From Paenibacillus sp. PCH8 (GTDB lineage Bacteria; Bacillota; Bacilli; Paenibacillales; Paenibacillaceae): a DNA stretch of 64,000 nt. The notes under the pieces are model-generated. The model was not told where the DNA came from. It did no database searches and saw only the letters and a program-made list of their open reading frames with translations. Made by a program: the position numbers and the translations under genes. The DNA lies in the NCBI RefSeq assembly GCF_002968835.1, contig NZ_PKQK01000002.1:310001-374000 (forward strand). The letters are read 5' to 3'. This document shows, one piece after another, positions 44,030 through 53,768 of the stretch; the stretch's first letter is position 1, and each line of letters opens with the position of its first letter.

Positions 44030-44744
44030 CGTTCTCTGTTACCCCCTTTTTTCAAAACCCAGTTTACTTATAGCATTTCTCTTCCTGATTCTGCATTTTA
44101 TTTTTTTTTGTGATATGCAGAATATGACCCTGTTCTTTTGTGTACTACGCAAATAGTTCAGGCAATGTTTCAAAGCTCGGTTGCTTGCCAATAGGCTGCT
44201 TTATCGATTCTGTATTCTTTTCAGTCATTTGTCAAAACCCCAATTCCACTTTTTGAAGCAGAAATGTGAACTTTAAACGCTGAATAGACAGTTCGTGATA
44301 CCACAACCTCGCATTCATGCCTGTTATATCTTATTTTCAGCCGTTTACTTGATTTTTATTTCTAAAGTCCCTGTTTTTTTCATCAGCATGTTATTCTTCA
44401 CCAGAGGCCCTATAACAAATAACGTAAACCAACCTTAAAAAGTTTAATCCACAGCTCACATTTTTTTACCTCTTTTCAGCCATGTTGAATCATTGTATCT
44501 TTTTTGGCTTATCCAAGTCAAAAAGTTAAGATGGGTATATATCCACTCTTTAACATGAATTTTACGTTCTTTACATGTGTTCTTCTTGAAAAGGACAACA
44601 TTTAAAAATATGATAAACATATACCTGAAATAACCTCAAGTTCACGAAAAACGGTTATATACTAATGAGGACGAAACTGGATGCAAAAAAAATCACCGGA
44701 AATACTGCCGCCATCAAGAGCGGCCTGACTGGCAGGAGGCCAAT
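44030..44744. other. AT-rich intergenic region between two divergent genes
   Basis: 715 bases with no credible gene. ATTCTGCAT (44088-44096) and ATGCAGAAT (44115-44123) form a perfect 9-base inverted repeat around an A/T-rich 18-base spacer in the upstream region of the glycosyltransferase; no T-run follows, so it may be an operator. A TATACT (about 44656-44661) could be a -10 box for the plus-strand PAP2 gene, but no good -35 accompanies it. Confidence 0.45.
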
Positions 44745-45272
44745 ATGAGCCGTTTATTCGTAAAGTTCCAAGCGTATGATCGAAATGTATTTATGTGGAT
44801 CAACGGCCGACTTCATAATCGTTTTATGAACTTTTGGCTGTATTATTTCACCCATCTGGGTGGAGCAACTTCTTCTATTGCAGTATCCTTGTTGATCTGG
44901 CTCCTTGCTCCGGCTCCTTGGAGTACGATAGGACTACAGGCGTGCATCGCTCTTGCGGTCAGCCATATTCCTGTAGCCATTGCGAAAAAATTGTACCCTC
45001 GCATTCGGCCTTATCTGGCCTTGCCGGATACGATTACGTTCCGCAACCCCCTGACGGACCATTCCTTTCCTTCAGGACACACGACTGCCATTTTTTCGGT
45101 CACTGTTCCATTTATGGCCGCTGAACCGTTTTTATTGCTAACATTGTTGCCTGTGGCCCTTATTGTCGGATTCTCTCGAATCTATCTGGGATTACACTAT
45201 CCTTCCGATGTTCTGGCAGGCGCTACAATAGGTACTTTAGTCGCACTTGCAACAGTTGCATTCTGGTCTTAA
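44745..45272 (+). CDS. PAP2-family membrane phosphatase
   Basis: 175 residues with about five helices. The three catalytic PAP2 motifs are complete: KKLYPRIRP (K-x6-RP), PSGHT and SRIYLGLHYPSDVLAG (SR-x5-H-x3-D). It probably dephosphorylates a lipid phosphate such as phosphatidate or undecaprenyl pyrophosphate at the outer membrane face. AGGAGG lies before the ATG. The next gene, a glycolipid-type glycosyltransferase, starts 50 bases later on the same strand, so the pair may supply and use diacylglycerol; that link is inference. Confidence 0.9.
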   Translation: MSRLFVKFQAYDRNVFMWINGRLHNRFMNFWLYYFTHLGGATSSIAVSLLIWLLAPAPWSTIGLQACIALAVSHIPVAIAKKLYPRIRPYLALPDTITFRNPLTDHSFPSGHTTAIFSVTVPFMAAEPFLLLTLLPVALIVGFSRIYLGLHYPSDVLAGATIGTLVALATVAFWS

Positions 45273-45322
45273 AGCCGATATGTTAGACTCAGGAAAACCT
45301 AGCAGGAACAGGTGAAGCAAGC

Positions 45323-46474
45323 GTGGAAAAAAAGAGAGTATTATTATTATCGGAAGGCTTTGGTACAGGGCATACTCAAGCCGCATACGCACTGTCCAGC
45401 AATTTGCGTAAGCTGTCGCCGGATGTGCAGACCAAAGTGCTTGAACTGGGAAGTTTTCTGAATCCCAAGGTTGCACCTCTTATTATAACTGCATACAAAA
45501 AAACGGTTACTAACCAACCCAAACTCGTCGGCTACGTATACAAGCATCAATATAAAAAATCATTGAACCGGCTGACAACACTCGCGCTGCACAAACTGTT
45601 CTATACACATACTCGCAGCGTGGTGCGTCAGTTGCGCCCCAATGCGATCGTGTGCACTCACCCGATCCCAAGCGCTGTTATCTCCAGACTGAAGCGCCTG
45701 GGTGTACAAGTACCTCTATGCACGGTTATTACCGATTATGACGCACACGGGACCTGGATTAGTCCTGAAGTGGACCTCTATCTGGTTTCTTCTGATGAGG
45801 TAAAGTCCAAATTAATGCTTCGTGGTGTATCTGTAGACAACATTCGGGTCACGGGCATTCCGGTTCATCCAAACTTCTGGGAGCATCCCGGACGAGACGA
45901 GATCCGAAGTCGCTTCAACCTCAAGAACATGCCTACTGTACTTGTCATGGGTGGCGGTTGGGGAATGCTCAGCGACAAGCTGATCCATCCGTTGCTGACA
46001 CGCTGGCATGAAGATATTCAGATCATTTTTTGCCTCGGTCGCAATGATAAAGTACGGATCAACATGGAACAGAATTCCCTGTATCGCAAAGAGAACATCC
46101 ATATTATCGGGTACACCAACGAAGTGGACAAATTAATGGAAGTATCCGACCTCCTGATCACCAAGCCTGGGGGAATGACTTGCAGTGAAGGCTTGGCTAA
46201 AGGCATTCCAATGTTGTTCCACAACCCTATACCGGGTCAGGAAGAAGAAAACGTCCTTTATTTTACCGCAAGAGGTTTGGGGGAACCGATCACTTCGCTG
46301 GACGTTGTAGTGAAGTGGATGAACAAACTGCTGCATCACTACCCGGATGTAGTACGTAAACGCAAACGCCATCTGGCAGAGATCGCCAAGGTTCACCCGA
46401 TGGAGAGCGCTCAAAGTATTATAGACCTGCTGGAAGACGCTCAACCTTCCTCTGCAGAAGAGATACGTTTATGA
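45323..46474 (+). CDS. MGDG-synthase/YpfP-like glycosyltransferase
   Basis: 383 residues, GT28-type, two Rossmann domains. The N-terminal domain has SEGFGTGHTQAAYAL (the GxGH region of MGDG synthases) and HPIPSAVISRLK; the C-terminal nucleotide-sugar domain has VMGGGWGMLS and the KPGGMTCSEGLAKGIPMLF motif followed by PIPGQEEENVLYF. Family members add glucose or galactose to diacylglycerol to make glycolipids and lipoteichoic-acid anchors. GTG start at 45323 with AGG and GAAG upstream. Lies just after the PAP2 phosphatase, probably in the same transcript. Confidence 0.9.
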   Translation: MEKKRVLLLSEGFGTGHTQAAYALSSNLRKLSPDVQTKVLELGSFLNPKVAPLIITAYKKTVTNQPKLVGYVYKHQYKKSLNRLTTLALHKLFYTHTRSVVRQLRPNAIVCTHPIPSAVISRLKRLGVQVPLCTVITDYDAHGTWISPEVDLYLVSSDEVKSKLMLRGVSVDNIRVTGIPVHPNFWEHPGRDEIRSRFNLKNMPTVLVMGGGWGMLSDKLIHPLLTRWHEDIQIIFCLGRNDKVRINMEQNSLYRKENIHIIGYTNEVDKLMEVSDLLITKPGGMTCSEGLAKGIPMLFHNPIPGQEEENVLYFTARGLGEPITSLDVVVKWMNKLLHHYPDVVRKRKRHLAEIAKVHPMESAQSIIDLLEDAQPSSAEEIRL

Positions 46475-46564
46475 AGATGTTATCTGGAATGGGAACTCGC
46501 TTCCATAGACTTCGTTCCTATTACGCCTATAACCAACGGCTTCAAACAAGCCTGCATACACATC

Positions 46565-46599
46565 AAAAAGGTGCCTTCGGATCTGAAGGCACCTTTTCT
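46565..46599. terminator. Bidirectional terminator between the glycosyltransferase and sugar ABC operon
   Basis: AAAAGGTGCCTTC and GAAGGCACCTTTT form a 13-base stem around GGATCT, with T-runs on both strands. It serves both converging units. Confidence 0.9.
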
Positions 46600-46617
46600 T
46601 ATGAAGTATAGTACAAA

Positions 46618-48165
46618 CTATTGAATGCCTGCTGACTTCAGGTATTCCTGCCATTGCTTGGTGTACTCTGTCTGGATTTTCTCCAAACCTGCTTGTTTCG
46701 CCTTCTCCATAAATGTATTCAAACCAGCCTCTACATCTGCAACCAAGCCTACATTAAGCGGATACAAATATTGCTTTTCCACTTGCTCCAATGCGGCCTT
46801 CTCGGCTTGGTATGGAGTCCAGTCTTCAGCAAATCCGGTGTAAATATCGTGCTTTTTGATTTTGTCGAGGTCTTTGAACATGGTCAGTACATCATCAAAG
46901 GTTTTGTCATATAGCATAAATTCCGGATTACGCCATGCCCAGCCATTCATGCCTTCGCGCGGGAAGCCATTCGTTTGTGCATCACCCACCATTTTGTAAT
47001 ATCCATCTTTGATCTCGAAGTTTTTGCCTTCAACGCCGTATTCCGTCAGCCAGTTATAACGTTTGTCTGTCACCAGTTTCTCATAGAATGCCAGCGCTCT
47101 TTCCGGGTTTTTGCTGCTCCGCGGAATCGCAAAACCATTGTGGATCGGGTGAACCGGTTGTGCAAACCCTTTCGCATTAGGGTACGGGAAATAAGCCAGT
47201 TTCCAATCAGGATGAGTAGACTGCACCTTGATTACATCTGCATTAAATTTGTTCGGGTTCTCCCCGGACAAAACAACAGCCGCTTTTCCATTTTGCAGCA
47301 ACGAATTGGAAGTATCCTTTACGTTCAATACGTTTTTTGGGAAAAAGCCTTTGTCCATCCAACGTTTGTACGTTTGCAGGTCTTCCAGATGTTGTGCCGA
47401 CCCCCAATAAGAAGTTACGGTTGATGGTGTGTCGTACATAATATCCAAACCATATGGGAGTTGACCCGCTGTATTCACCAGTTTGGAGGTCAATTGACGA
47501 ATACCATGGGTATGGTTGGCATTGCTGTCTGCAATCGGAATCATATTCGGTTCATTAGCTTTGATGCCCTCCAGATACGCTTCAAGCGTCTCGATGGATT
47601 CCGGCTTCGGAAGGTTGTACTTCTCGCGCAAGTCCTCGCGGTACGCGATTCCCTCTGTCACATACTCAATCCATGTCGATGGAACCGTGTAGATTTTGTC
47701 ATTAATTTTGACCGCATCCCACATATCATCAGGTATATGAGCCTTCAGTGCTGGCGCTGCTTTGGGCAGCATTTCATCCAGTGGCAGGAACGCGCCCTTC
47801 TTGGCATAGGACTGGTAGAATGTCCAATCCGCGGTGAAGATCAGATCGATCGGCTGTCCGGAAGACAGCAACAGTTTATATTTTTGATCCCAGTCGGTCC
47901 AGGAAGTGTAATTGAATTTCACATTGACGTTCAGATCAGCCTCAGCCAGCTTATTGATCTCGGACTCAATCACAGGCAGATCTTTGGGAGCATCCCCAAG
48001 CATGTAAAATTGCAGCGTTACTTTCTCACCTTTGTCCCCGGATGAACCTCCCTGCTCGCTTCCTTGCGTCGATCCCCCCGAACCGCTGTTACATGCGGCA
48101 AGTACCCCGGCGAATAACATCAGGGCAAATACCAGAGACAGGTGCCGAATTGTTTTGTTACGCAT
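46618..48165 (-). CDS. Sugar ABC transporter substrate-binding lipoprotein (CUT1, LplA/YtcQ-like)
   Basis: 515 residues. A lipoprotein signal ends in VLAAC (about residue 24), followed by a Gly/Ser-rich linker and a large extracellular solute-binding family 1 fold (FYMLGDAPKDLPVIESEINKL, LIFTADWTFYQSYAKKGAFLPLDEML). Long (over 500 residue) members in Paenibacillus serve oligosaccharide import. The ATG at 48163-48165 is chosen because GGAGG lies 6 bases upstream; the ATG two codons earlier touches that site. Last gene of the operon, downstream of two permeases; the ATPase is encoded elsewhere, as is usual for such systems. Confidence 0.92.
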   Translation of the reverse strand: MRNKTIRHLSLVFALMLFAGVLAACNSGSGGSTQGSEQGGSSGDKGEKVTLQFYMLGDAPKDLPVIESEINKLAEADLNVNVKFNYTSWTDWDQKYKLLLSSGQPIDLIFTADWTFYQSYAKKGAFLPLDEMLPKAAPALKAHIPDDMWDAVKINDKIYTVPSTWIEYVTEGIAYREDLREKYNLPKPESIETLEAYLEGIKANEPNMIPIADSNANHTHGIRQLTSKLVNTAGQLPYGLDIMYDTPSTVTSYWGSAQHLEDLQTYKRWMDKGFFPKNVLNVKDTSNSLLQNGKAAVVLSGENPNKFNADVIKVQSTHPDWKLAYFPYPNAKGFAQPVHPIHNGFAIPRSSKNPERALAFYEKLVTDKRYNWLTEYGVEGKNFEIKDGYYKMVGDAQTNGFPREGMNGWAWRNPEFMLYDKTFDDVLTMFKDLDKIKKHDIYTGFAEDWTPYQAEKAALEQVEKQYLYPLNVGLVADVEAGLNTFMEKAKQAGLEKIQTEYTKQWQEYLKSAGIQ

Positions 48166-48270
48166 ACGCATCCTCCCTTTTTGTGTAAACCTATCTATGT
48201 TAGCGCAGACTCGCCATGGTTCAGACCGTAGAATATGTTCAGGGTCTGCCACTCACAGCGTGTTCACGTT

Positions 48271-49200
48271 CTAACCTTTCACCGCACCAATCGTTAGTCC
48301 TTTGACAAAATAACGTTGCACGAACGGGTACAAGAACAAAATTGGCCCTGTCACCACGATAGCCATTGCCATCTTGGTTGATTCCGTAGGTACGTCCTGA
48401 CTCAGCGTGATCCCCGTACCAATTGCCATCTGATCAATGAAGGTAATCGTGTTCATCGTGTTATAGAGATAAAATTGCAGCTGGTACATATCCGGGTTGT
48501 TAATAAAGAGCGACGAGGTAAACCAGTCATTCCAATACCCCAGTGCCAGAAACAGTCCTACGGTTGCGATACCAGGCATCGCCAGTTTCAGCACAACGCT
48601 GAAATAGATACGGAAGTCATTCGCTCCATCTATTTTGGCCGACTCGATCAACTCATCCGGCACAGCGGAACGAATGAAGTTTTTCATCAGGATGATAAGG
48701 AACGGCGTCATTAATCCCGGGAAAATCAATACAGTGTACGTATCCGTAAGGTTGAAGTAGTTGGCGAGCATAATGTACCAAGGCACGAGACCTCCGCCAA
48801 ACAACGTGGTGAAGTAGATAAAAAACGAGAAGGTATTTCGATATTTGAAGTCTTTGCGCTGCAACACAAAGCCTGCCATCGTAATCAGAAACAGTCCAAG
48901 GGCTGTACCCACAACCGTTGTAAAGACGGTCACGCCATAGGCTTTAAGCACCTGTGTTGGGAATTTGAAGACCATCTTGTAGCCTTCGAGCGAAAAATCG
49001 GTTGGAAAGAGATGATAGCCATCCCTCACAATGGACTCGTTGCTGCTGAACGAACCCGATAGAATGAGTAGAAACGGTAGCAAACACAGGATCGATAAAA
49101 TGATGATGAAACTGTAGGCAATCAGTTGAAACAGCAAGGTGAATTCCGAATCTCTGGCACGAGGTTTCGTACGCGTGTGAGTATGCATTGGTGTGTTCAT
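48271..49200 (-). CDS. Sugar ABC transporter permease (CUT1, LplC-like)
   Basis: 309 residues with six membrane helices. The cytosolic coupling motif is ELIESAKIDGANDFRIYFSVVLKLAMPGI (EAA loop) near residue 205. The N-terminal extension is rich in Thr, Arg and His. It forms the channel with the upstream LplB-like permease, which ends 30 bases before it. ATG start with GGGAGAACG. Second gene of the importer operon. Confidence 0.93.
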   Translation of the reverse strand: MNTPMHTHTRTKPRARDSEFTLLFQLIAYSFIIILSILCLLPFLLILSGSFSSNESIVRDGYHLFPTDFSLEGYKMVFKFPTQVLKAYGVTVFTTVVGTALGLFLITMAGFVLQRKDFKYRNTFSFFIYFTTLFGGGLVPWYIMLANYFNLTDTYTVLIFPGLMTPFLIILMKNFIRSAVPDELIESAKIDGANDFRIYFSVVLKLAMPGIATVGLFLALGYWNDWFTSSLFINNPDMYQLQFYLYNTMNTITFIDQMAIGTGITLSQDVPTESTKMAMAIVVTGPILFLYPFVQRYFVKGLTIGAVKG

Positions 49201-49230
49201 GATCGTTCTCCCTTCTGCCCCGCGGGCGTT

Positions 49231-50136
49231 CTAGAACAAGGCGTAGTCCTCATTTACTTTGCGAATAATATAGTTGACGGTCATGATCAGAATGAATCCG
49301 AATAACGACTGATACAAGCCCGCAGCAGTGGCCATCCCGATATCAAACGTGACTTTCAGGGAACGATACACATACGTATCGATAATATCTGTAGCGTTAT
49401 ATAACACACCGTTGTTTCCGATTAGTTGGTAGAAGAGGTCGAACTGTCCCTTCATAATGCTCCCGAGTGAGAATAGTAGCAATATGACAAAAGTCGGCTT
49501 CAACATCGGTACCGTGATGTACCAGATTCGCTGAAAAATATTGGCCCCATCGATTCTGGCGGCTTCATAATACTCATCACTTATGCCTGTTATGGCTGCC
49601 AGATAGATAATCATGCTGTATCCTAGATTCTTCCATAGATAAAAGATGATGATCAGAAACACCCAGATCCAGGGTGTGTTATATATGTCTACCGGGCCTG
49701 CCTCGAAACGTTTGAGCAACGTGTTCACAAAACCGGACTCATAGTTGAACATGTTGTAAGCGATTACACTTAATAGTACAAAAGAGATGAAATACGGCAA
49801 AAACATAACCGACTGCGTAATTTTTTTGAACAACCTGCCCCGGATTTCGCTGAGCATGATCGCACAGAAGATTGCCAAACCATTGCCCAATATAATGAAG
49901 GCGAGATTGTAACCCACAGTGTTGGTCGTGAGTTTCAGCAGCATACCGGATTGCCATAAGAACTTGAAGTTCTCCAGACCGACAAAGGGACTGCCGAATA
50001 ATCCTCCTTCAAAATCATACCGGGTAAACGCATAATAGATGCCGACCATCGGAAAATACGAGTTAATCAGAAAAAAAATCAGCGCGGGCAACAGCATCAG
50101 AAACATGATTTTGTTCTTGTTCAATTCTTTGAGCAT
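49231..50136 (-). CDS. Sugar ABC transporter permease (CUT1, LplB-like)
   Basis: 301 residues with six membrane helices. EAA loop YYEAARIDGANIFQRIWYITVPMLKP near residue 195. A short N-terminus (MLKELNKNKIMFLMLLP) and the PMVGIYYAFTRYDFEGG external loop are typical of LplB-type subunits. First gene of the permease-permease-binding protein operon. GGGAGGG ribosome site. The promoter region carries a cre-like site, and the gene diverges from an AraC-type membrane regulator that probably controls it. Confidence 0.93.
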   Translation of the reverse strand: MLKELNKNKIMFLMLLPALIFFLINSYFPMVGIYYAFTRYDFEGGLFGSPFVGLENFKFLWQSGMLLKLTTNTVGYNLAFIILGNGLAIFCAIMLSEIRGRLFKKITQSVMFLPYFISFVLLSVIAYNMFNYESGFVNTLLKRFEAGPVDIYNTPWIWVFLIIIFYLWKNLGYSMIIYLAAITGISDEYYEAARIDGANIFQRIWYITVPMLKPTFVILLLFSLGSIMKGQFDLFYQLIGNNGVLYNATDIIDTYVYRSLKVTFDIGMATAAGLYQSLFGFILIMTVNYIIRKVNEDYALF

Positions 50137-50415
50137 GGCTCGATCCCTCCCGAATTTCTTACAGCGCTGCGTGTGGAGCTCTCTTATTATTGTAGATGCC
50201 TGCTCGGCTCACGGATACTGAAGCTTCCTGTCAGAGAATGAACGATTCTGCGAATTGAACTATGAACAAAACGAACGAATCATGAAATGAACAGACTTAC
50301 ACACGCATCCGTTCACAAATGTTGATATCGTGCATAGGCTAAATCGAGTGAACAATACAGCGAAAGTTGAACTTTATGCAGAGATAGCAGACAAAACCGC
50401 TTGTCCAGCATTGAT

Positions 50416-50436
50416 GTAAACGCATACATATTATAT
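50416..50436 (-). promoter_or_regulatory. -10 box and overlapping cre-like site of the sugar ABC operon
   Basis: On the minus strand TATAAT occupies 50431-50436; no good -35 is seen, as in activator-dependent promoters. Two bases downstream, TGTAAACGCATACA (plus strand, 50416-50429) matches the CcpA consensus at all but one position, a position suited to repression by glucose. The rest of the 405-base gap to the divergent regulator holds no gene. Confidence 0.55.
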
Positions 50437-50541
50437 AATTCAAGATACTCTTGCTCTGCTGCTCTTCCATATATGAAATCTGTTACATGTTATAAAGTTA
50501 TAGTTGTTCACCCAAAATAGGAGGTCTGAGGGGGAAAGGGA

Positions 50542-52797
50542 ATGCGTAAACGTTCAGAGGACAGTCAGAAGGTCTTCACGCGGATTCTGATCGGCATCAT
50601 TATCAGTACTGTTGCGACCTTACTTGTGGCTTCTGCCATTTTGTACGTTAACTATAATCGTATTGCTCTTCGCCAGGTATATCGGACAGATATGAACAGC
50701 CTTACTCAGACCAGCCGTGAAGTGGCCAAAATGACCGAGACTGCGAAATCATTGTCATATCAGATCTATCAAGACTACACCATCTCTGCATTACTATTCT
50801 ATTCCAAACCGGATATCTATGAAATCACATCAGCAATGGAACAACTCGATAACTACCAGATGTCCCTTCCTTTTATTGAATCCATCTATGTATATAACTC
50901 CAAAAGTAATGAATTCTTTATCAGTTCCAACGAAGTGCGCAATGGGCAGCAATCCACCTCGGAGATCGACGACCAGGGAATAACAGGTATCCTCCAGCAC
51001 TTTCATGACTATAAACCTTTTGTTCCGATCCCGCGTACATATCAGGTCGGCTCTACCGAAGCCACGGAGGTTAACAGTTATACCTACCTCTGTTATGACA
51101 CCATCAACGATAACACTAAGCTAAACTTTGCTGTCATTGTGAATATCAAGGATGATTGGCTCAGTCCCAATATGAACACGGTGGATCAACCAGGCAAGAC
51201 ATTTATTGTAAATGAGAACGGAGACCTTTTATCTGAATTCGGCAACCGCACATTAATGAGTAATCTTTCCAACGAGGCTTTTATGCTGCCGATTATGCAA
51301 GATGCTGAACAATCTGCTTATTTTACCGAAGAGGTTGACGGAGAAAAATCACTCATTACCTACACCGCTCCTGATAGCCTGGGCTGGCGGTATGTAAGAA
51401 TAACGCCGTATGACCTGATTACCTCCGATATACGTAGCATGCGTACTCATACTGTTTTGTTTTGTATTGGACTGCTCATTGCAGGTGTGCTGCTCTCCTA
51501 CCTTGTATCCCGTAAATTATATCATCCGATTGATAAAGTGCTTGTTCGTTTGCGAGTGATGGAAGCGGAACGACGTGGAAGTCTGCATCTTTTGCGTCAA
51601 GATTTCTTGCGAGGGGCTCTACAAGGCCGTGAAACGGTAACCGGAGGTATGCTGGAAGAACGAATGAAGTTCTATGGTTCCTCCATAGATATACATCGTG
51701 CATCAAGGCTGGTCTTGCTGCGTATTGACCACTTTACCGAATTCAGCGAAACATATCGTGATGAGACACAACTGGTGAAATACGCCATGATGAACATATG
51801 CACCGAGACGGCTGATCTTCATTACAATGCGGAGGCTGTAGACATGGGCGGTGATCTGATCACACTCATTTTCAATGAAAAATTGGATATCCAGGCACAA
51901 GGGCAACCTGCTCTTAACCGAATCGAAGAGCTGCTGCGCATGATGCAGGCTGCTGTGATGACACACTTGAAATGCTCCATCTCTTGTACCATCGGCACGG
52001 AGGAAGCTTCACTGGAAGACAGCATCGCATCCTACACCCGATCAGCTGAAGCTTCGCTCCATCGTTTGTTCATGGGACCGGGCTGCCTGATCTATACGTC
52101 AGATATTATGGCTTATCATATGAAAGAGTACGCATTCCCGGCAGGCAAGGAACGACAGCTAGTCGATTATCTGATGACAGGCAAGACGCGAGAAGCGAAA
52201 CAAGTCTACGCAGACATTGTTGGCGAGACAGCGGCATATCCGTTTACCGTATTTCAACTAGCACTATCCCACCTGACGATGACACTGAATCATGTACGCA
52301 ATACCCTCAAAAAGAACAATCAGCTTACGCTCGATTCAGTCTCGGATGGCTTGATGCTGCCAGTCAAAGACGCTGAGGACATCAGCGAGGTGCATGAGCA
52401 CTTCTATCGGATGTTCGATGAGCTTGGTTCCAAAGTAGAGGAGAAACGCACCCTGAAACACGAAGAACTGATTAATAAAATCAATGCTATTATTGAACGG
52501 GACTACGCCGACCCCAATCTATGCCTAACCTCGATTGCAGATGAACTGGGCATGTCACCCATCTATGTGAGCAGACTCTACAAACAGCTCACCCTGAAAG
52601 GGCTTACGGATGTGATTAACGAAACCCGGATCGCCAAGGCTCAGAATCTGTTAGTGGAGACAGAGAACTCCGTTGCCGATATTGCCGAGAGAACCGGGTT
52701 CACGAACAGTTCCTACTTCTACCGCATGTTCAAGAAATTCAACGGTGTTACGCCGAATGACTATCGTCGTAAAGAGCTTCATTCAGAGCAGTTATAA
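50542..52797 (+). CDS. Membrane-bound AraC-family regulator, YesS-like
   Basis: 751 residues. The first membrane helix is at about residues 15-37, an extracellular Cache-like sensor at about 40-300, and a second helix at about 305-327 (VLFCIGLLIAGVLLSYLV). A cytosolic middle region follows, and an AraC DNA-binding domain with two helix-turn-helix units ends the protein (LTSIADELGMSPIYVSRLYKQL and IAERTGFTNSSYFYRMFKKFNGVTPNDYR). Membrane AraC proteins of this form in Bacilli regulate neighbouring sugar ABC or glycan-use genes. Here the divergent CUT1 operon is the obvious target. No kinase or response regulator is adjacent. Confidence 0.9.
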   Translation: MRKRSEDSQKVFTRILIGIIISTVATLLVASAILYVNYNRIALRQVYRTDMNSLTQTSREVAKMTETAKSLSYQIYQDYTISALLFYSKPDIYEITSAMEQLDNYQMSLPFIESIYVYNSKSNEFFISSNEVRNGQQSTSEIDDQGITGILQHFHDYKPFVPIPRTYQVGSTEATEVNSYTYLCYDTINDNTKLNFAVIVNIKDDWLSPNMNTVDQPGKTFIVNENGDLLSEFGNRTLMSNLSNEAFMLPIMQDAEQSAYFTEEVDGEKSLITYTAPDSLGWRYVRITPYDLITSDIRSMRTHTVLFCIGLLIAGVLLSYLVSRKLYHPIDKVLVRLRVMEAERRGSLHLLRQDFLRGALQGRETVTGGMLEERMKFYGSSIDIHRASRLVLLRIDHFTEFSETYRDETQLVKYAMMNICTETADLHYNAEAVDMGGDLITLIFNEKLDIQAQGQPALNRIEELLRMMQAAVMTHLKCSISCTIGTEEASLEDSIASYTRSAEASLHRLFMGPGCLIYTSDIMAYHMKEYAFPAGKERQLVDYLMTGKTREAKQVYADIVGETAAYPFTVFQLALSHLTMTLNHVRNTLKKNNQLTLDSVSDGLMLPVKDAEDISEVHEHFYRMFDELGSKVEEKRTLKHEELINKINAIIERDYADPNLCLTSIADELGMSPIYVSRLYKQLTLKGLTDVINETRIAKAQNLLVETENSVADIAERTGFTNSSYFYRMFKKFNGVTPNDYRRKELHSEQL

Positions 52798-52799
52798 GC

Positions 52800-52837
52800 A
52801 AAAAGCGACACATGATGAGATTCCATCTTGTGTCGCT
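52800..52837. terminator. Terminator between the regulator and trmB
   Basis: AGCGACACA and TGTGTCGCT pair around a 16-base loop. On the minus strand five Ts follow, so it serves trmB best; on the plus strand the T-run is interrupted. Confidence 0.75.
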
Positions 52838-52857
52838 CTTCTTGTATGAGTTCAATG

Positions 52858-53616
52858 TTATTCTTGATCCTGATCTTCTTCGCCAGACTCGTCTGTAGCT
52901 TCGCGAACTTTATACTTGTCCAGACGGATCTGCTGGTACTCATGCAAGGCTTCTTCACCAACAATCACTTCAACCCGGTGAATGTTCATGCCTTTACCCA
53001 TGAATTTCTGCTCATACTCGGTCATCACATGTTCTTCGTTCAAACCATCGCGGTGCAGATTCAAAGAAAGATTCGTCATTTGCAGGCCATAGTCGGAAAT
53101 GGCGTTGAGCGAGAAATCGAACAGCGTCTCCGAATCGGTTTTGAAATGAATCTGTCCCTTAGGATTAAGCAATTCAGTGTACTTCTTCAGGAAACGCGGA
53201 TGAGTCAAACGACGGCGTGCATGCTTGGCCTTTGGCCAGGGATCACTGAAGTTCAGGTAGATCCGCTCCAGTTCTTCTGGTGCAAACACATCTTCAATCT
53301 GTTCGATATTAGCGAGCGCCAGCTTCAGGTTGGGAGGAGTCTCCACGTCCGCCTGACTCCACGCATTACGAGCTTTCTCACTGGCACGACGCACCAGTTC
53401 ATCGTACATATCAATTCCGACAAAATTATATTCCGGATATTTATAACTCATTTGGCTGATAAATTGACCTTTACCCATACCAAATTCCACAAAGATCGGA
53501 TGGTCATTACCAAACAGTTCAGACCATTTCCCTTTGTACTGTTTGGGGTCCAGCACAACAAGATCTACTTGTTGCTCTAGATTTTCTCTTATGCCTTTTC
53601 TGCCACGTAAACGCAT
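52858..53616 (-). CDS. trmB: tRNA (guanine-N7)-methyltransferase
   Basis: 252 residues. SAM-binding motif VEFGMGKGQFISQMS, then NFVGIDMYDELVRRA, the signature YLNFSDPWPKAKHARRRLTHPRFL and the C-terminal FKTDSETLFDFSL. It methylates G46 of tRNA variable loops. The ATG at 53614-53616 has a GGAGG site; the longer open frame before it is not supported. The C-terminus has an acidic tail (TDESGEEDQDQE) beyond the usual fold. Confidence 0.96.
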   Translation of the reverse strand: MRLRGRKGIRENLEQQVDLVVLDPKQYKGKWSELFGNDHPIFVEFGMGKGQFISQMSYKYPEYNFVGIDMYDELVRRASEKARNAWSQADVETPPNLKLALANIEQIEDVFAPEELERIYLNFSDPWPKAKHARRRLTHPRFLKKYTELLNPKGQIHFKTDSETLFDFSLNAISDYGLQMTNLSLNLHRDGLNEEHVMTEYEQKFMGKGMNIHRVEVIVGEEALHEYQQIRLDKYKVREATDESGEEDQDQE

Positions 53617-53686
53617 TTTATTCCTCCGTTTGTCCCATACTTGTCTCAGACTTATTTTGCCGAAGAACTGGCAAATTGTAAAGAGC

Positions 53687-53742
53687 AATGAAAAGGGAAT
53701 CTTCGGATCTGCCACTTTGGGCAAATCTCAAAGATTCCCTCT
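53687..53742 (-). terminator. Terminator after the 66-residue gene
   Basis: GGGAATCTT and AAGATTCCC pair on the minus strand with an inner GCCC/GGGC-type region, followed by TTTT. Confidence 0.6.
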
Positions 53743-53768
53743 TCGATTTATTTGGAATTGGGGTCCAA

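Noticed and set aside
44088..44123. 9-base inverted repeat as a terminator
   Set aside because: There is no T-run after the stem on either strand and no gene ends nearby; at most an operator.
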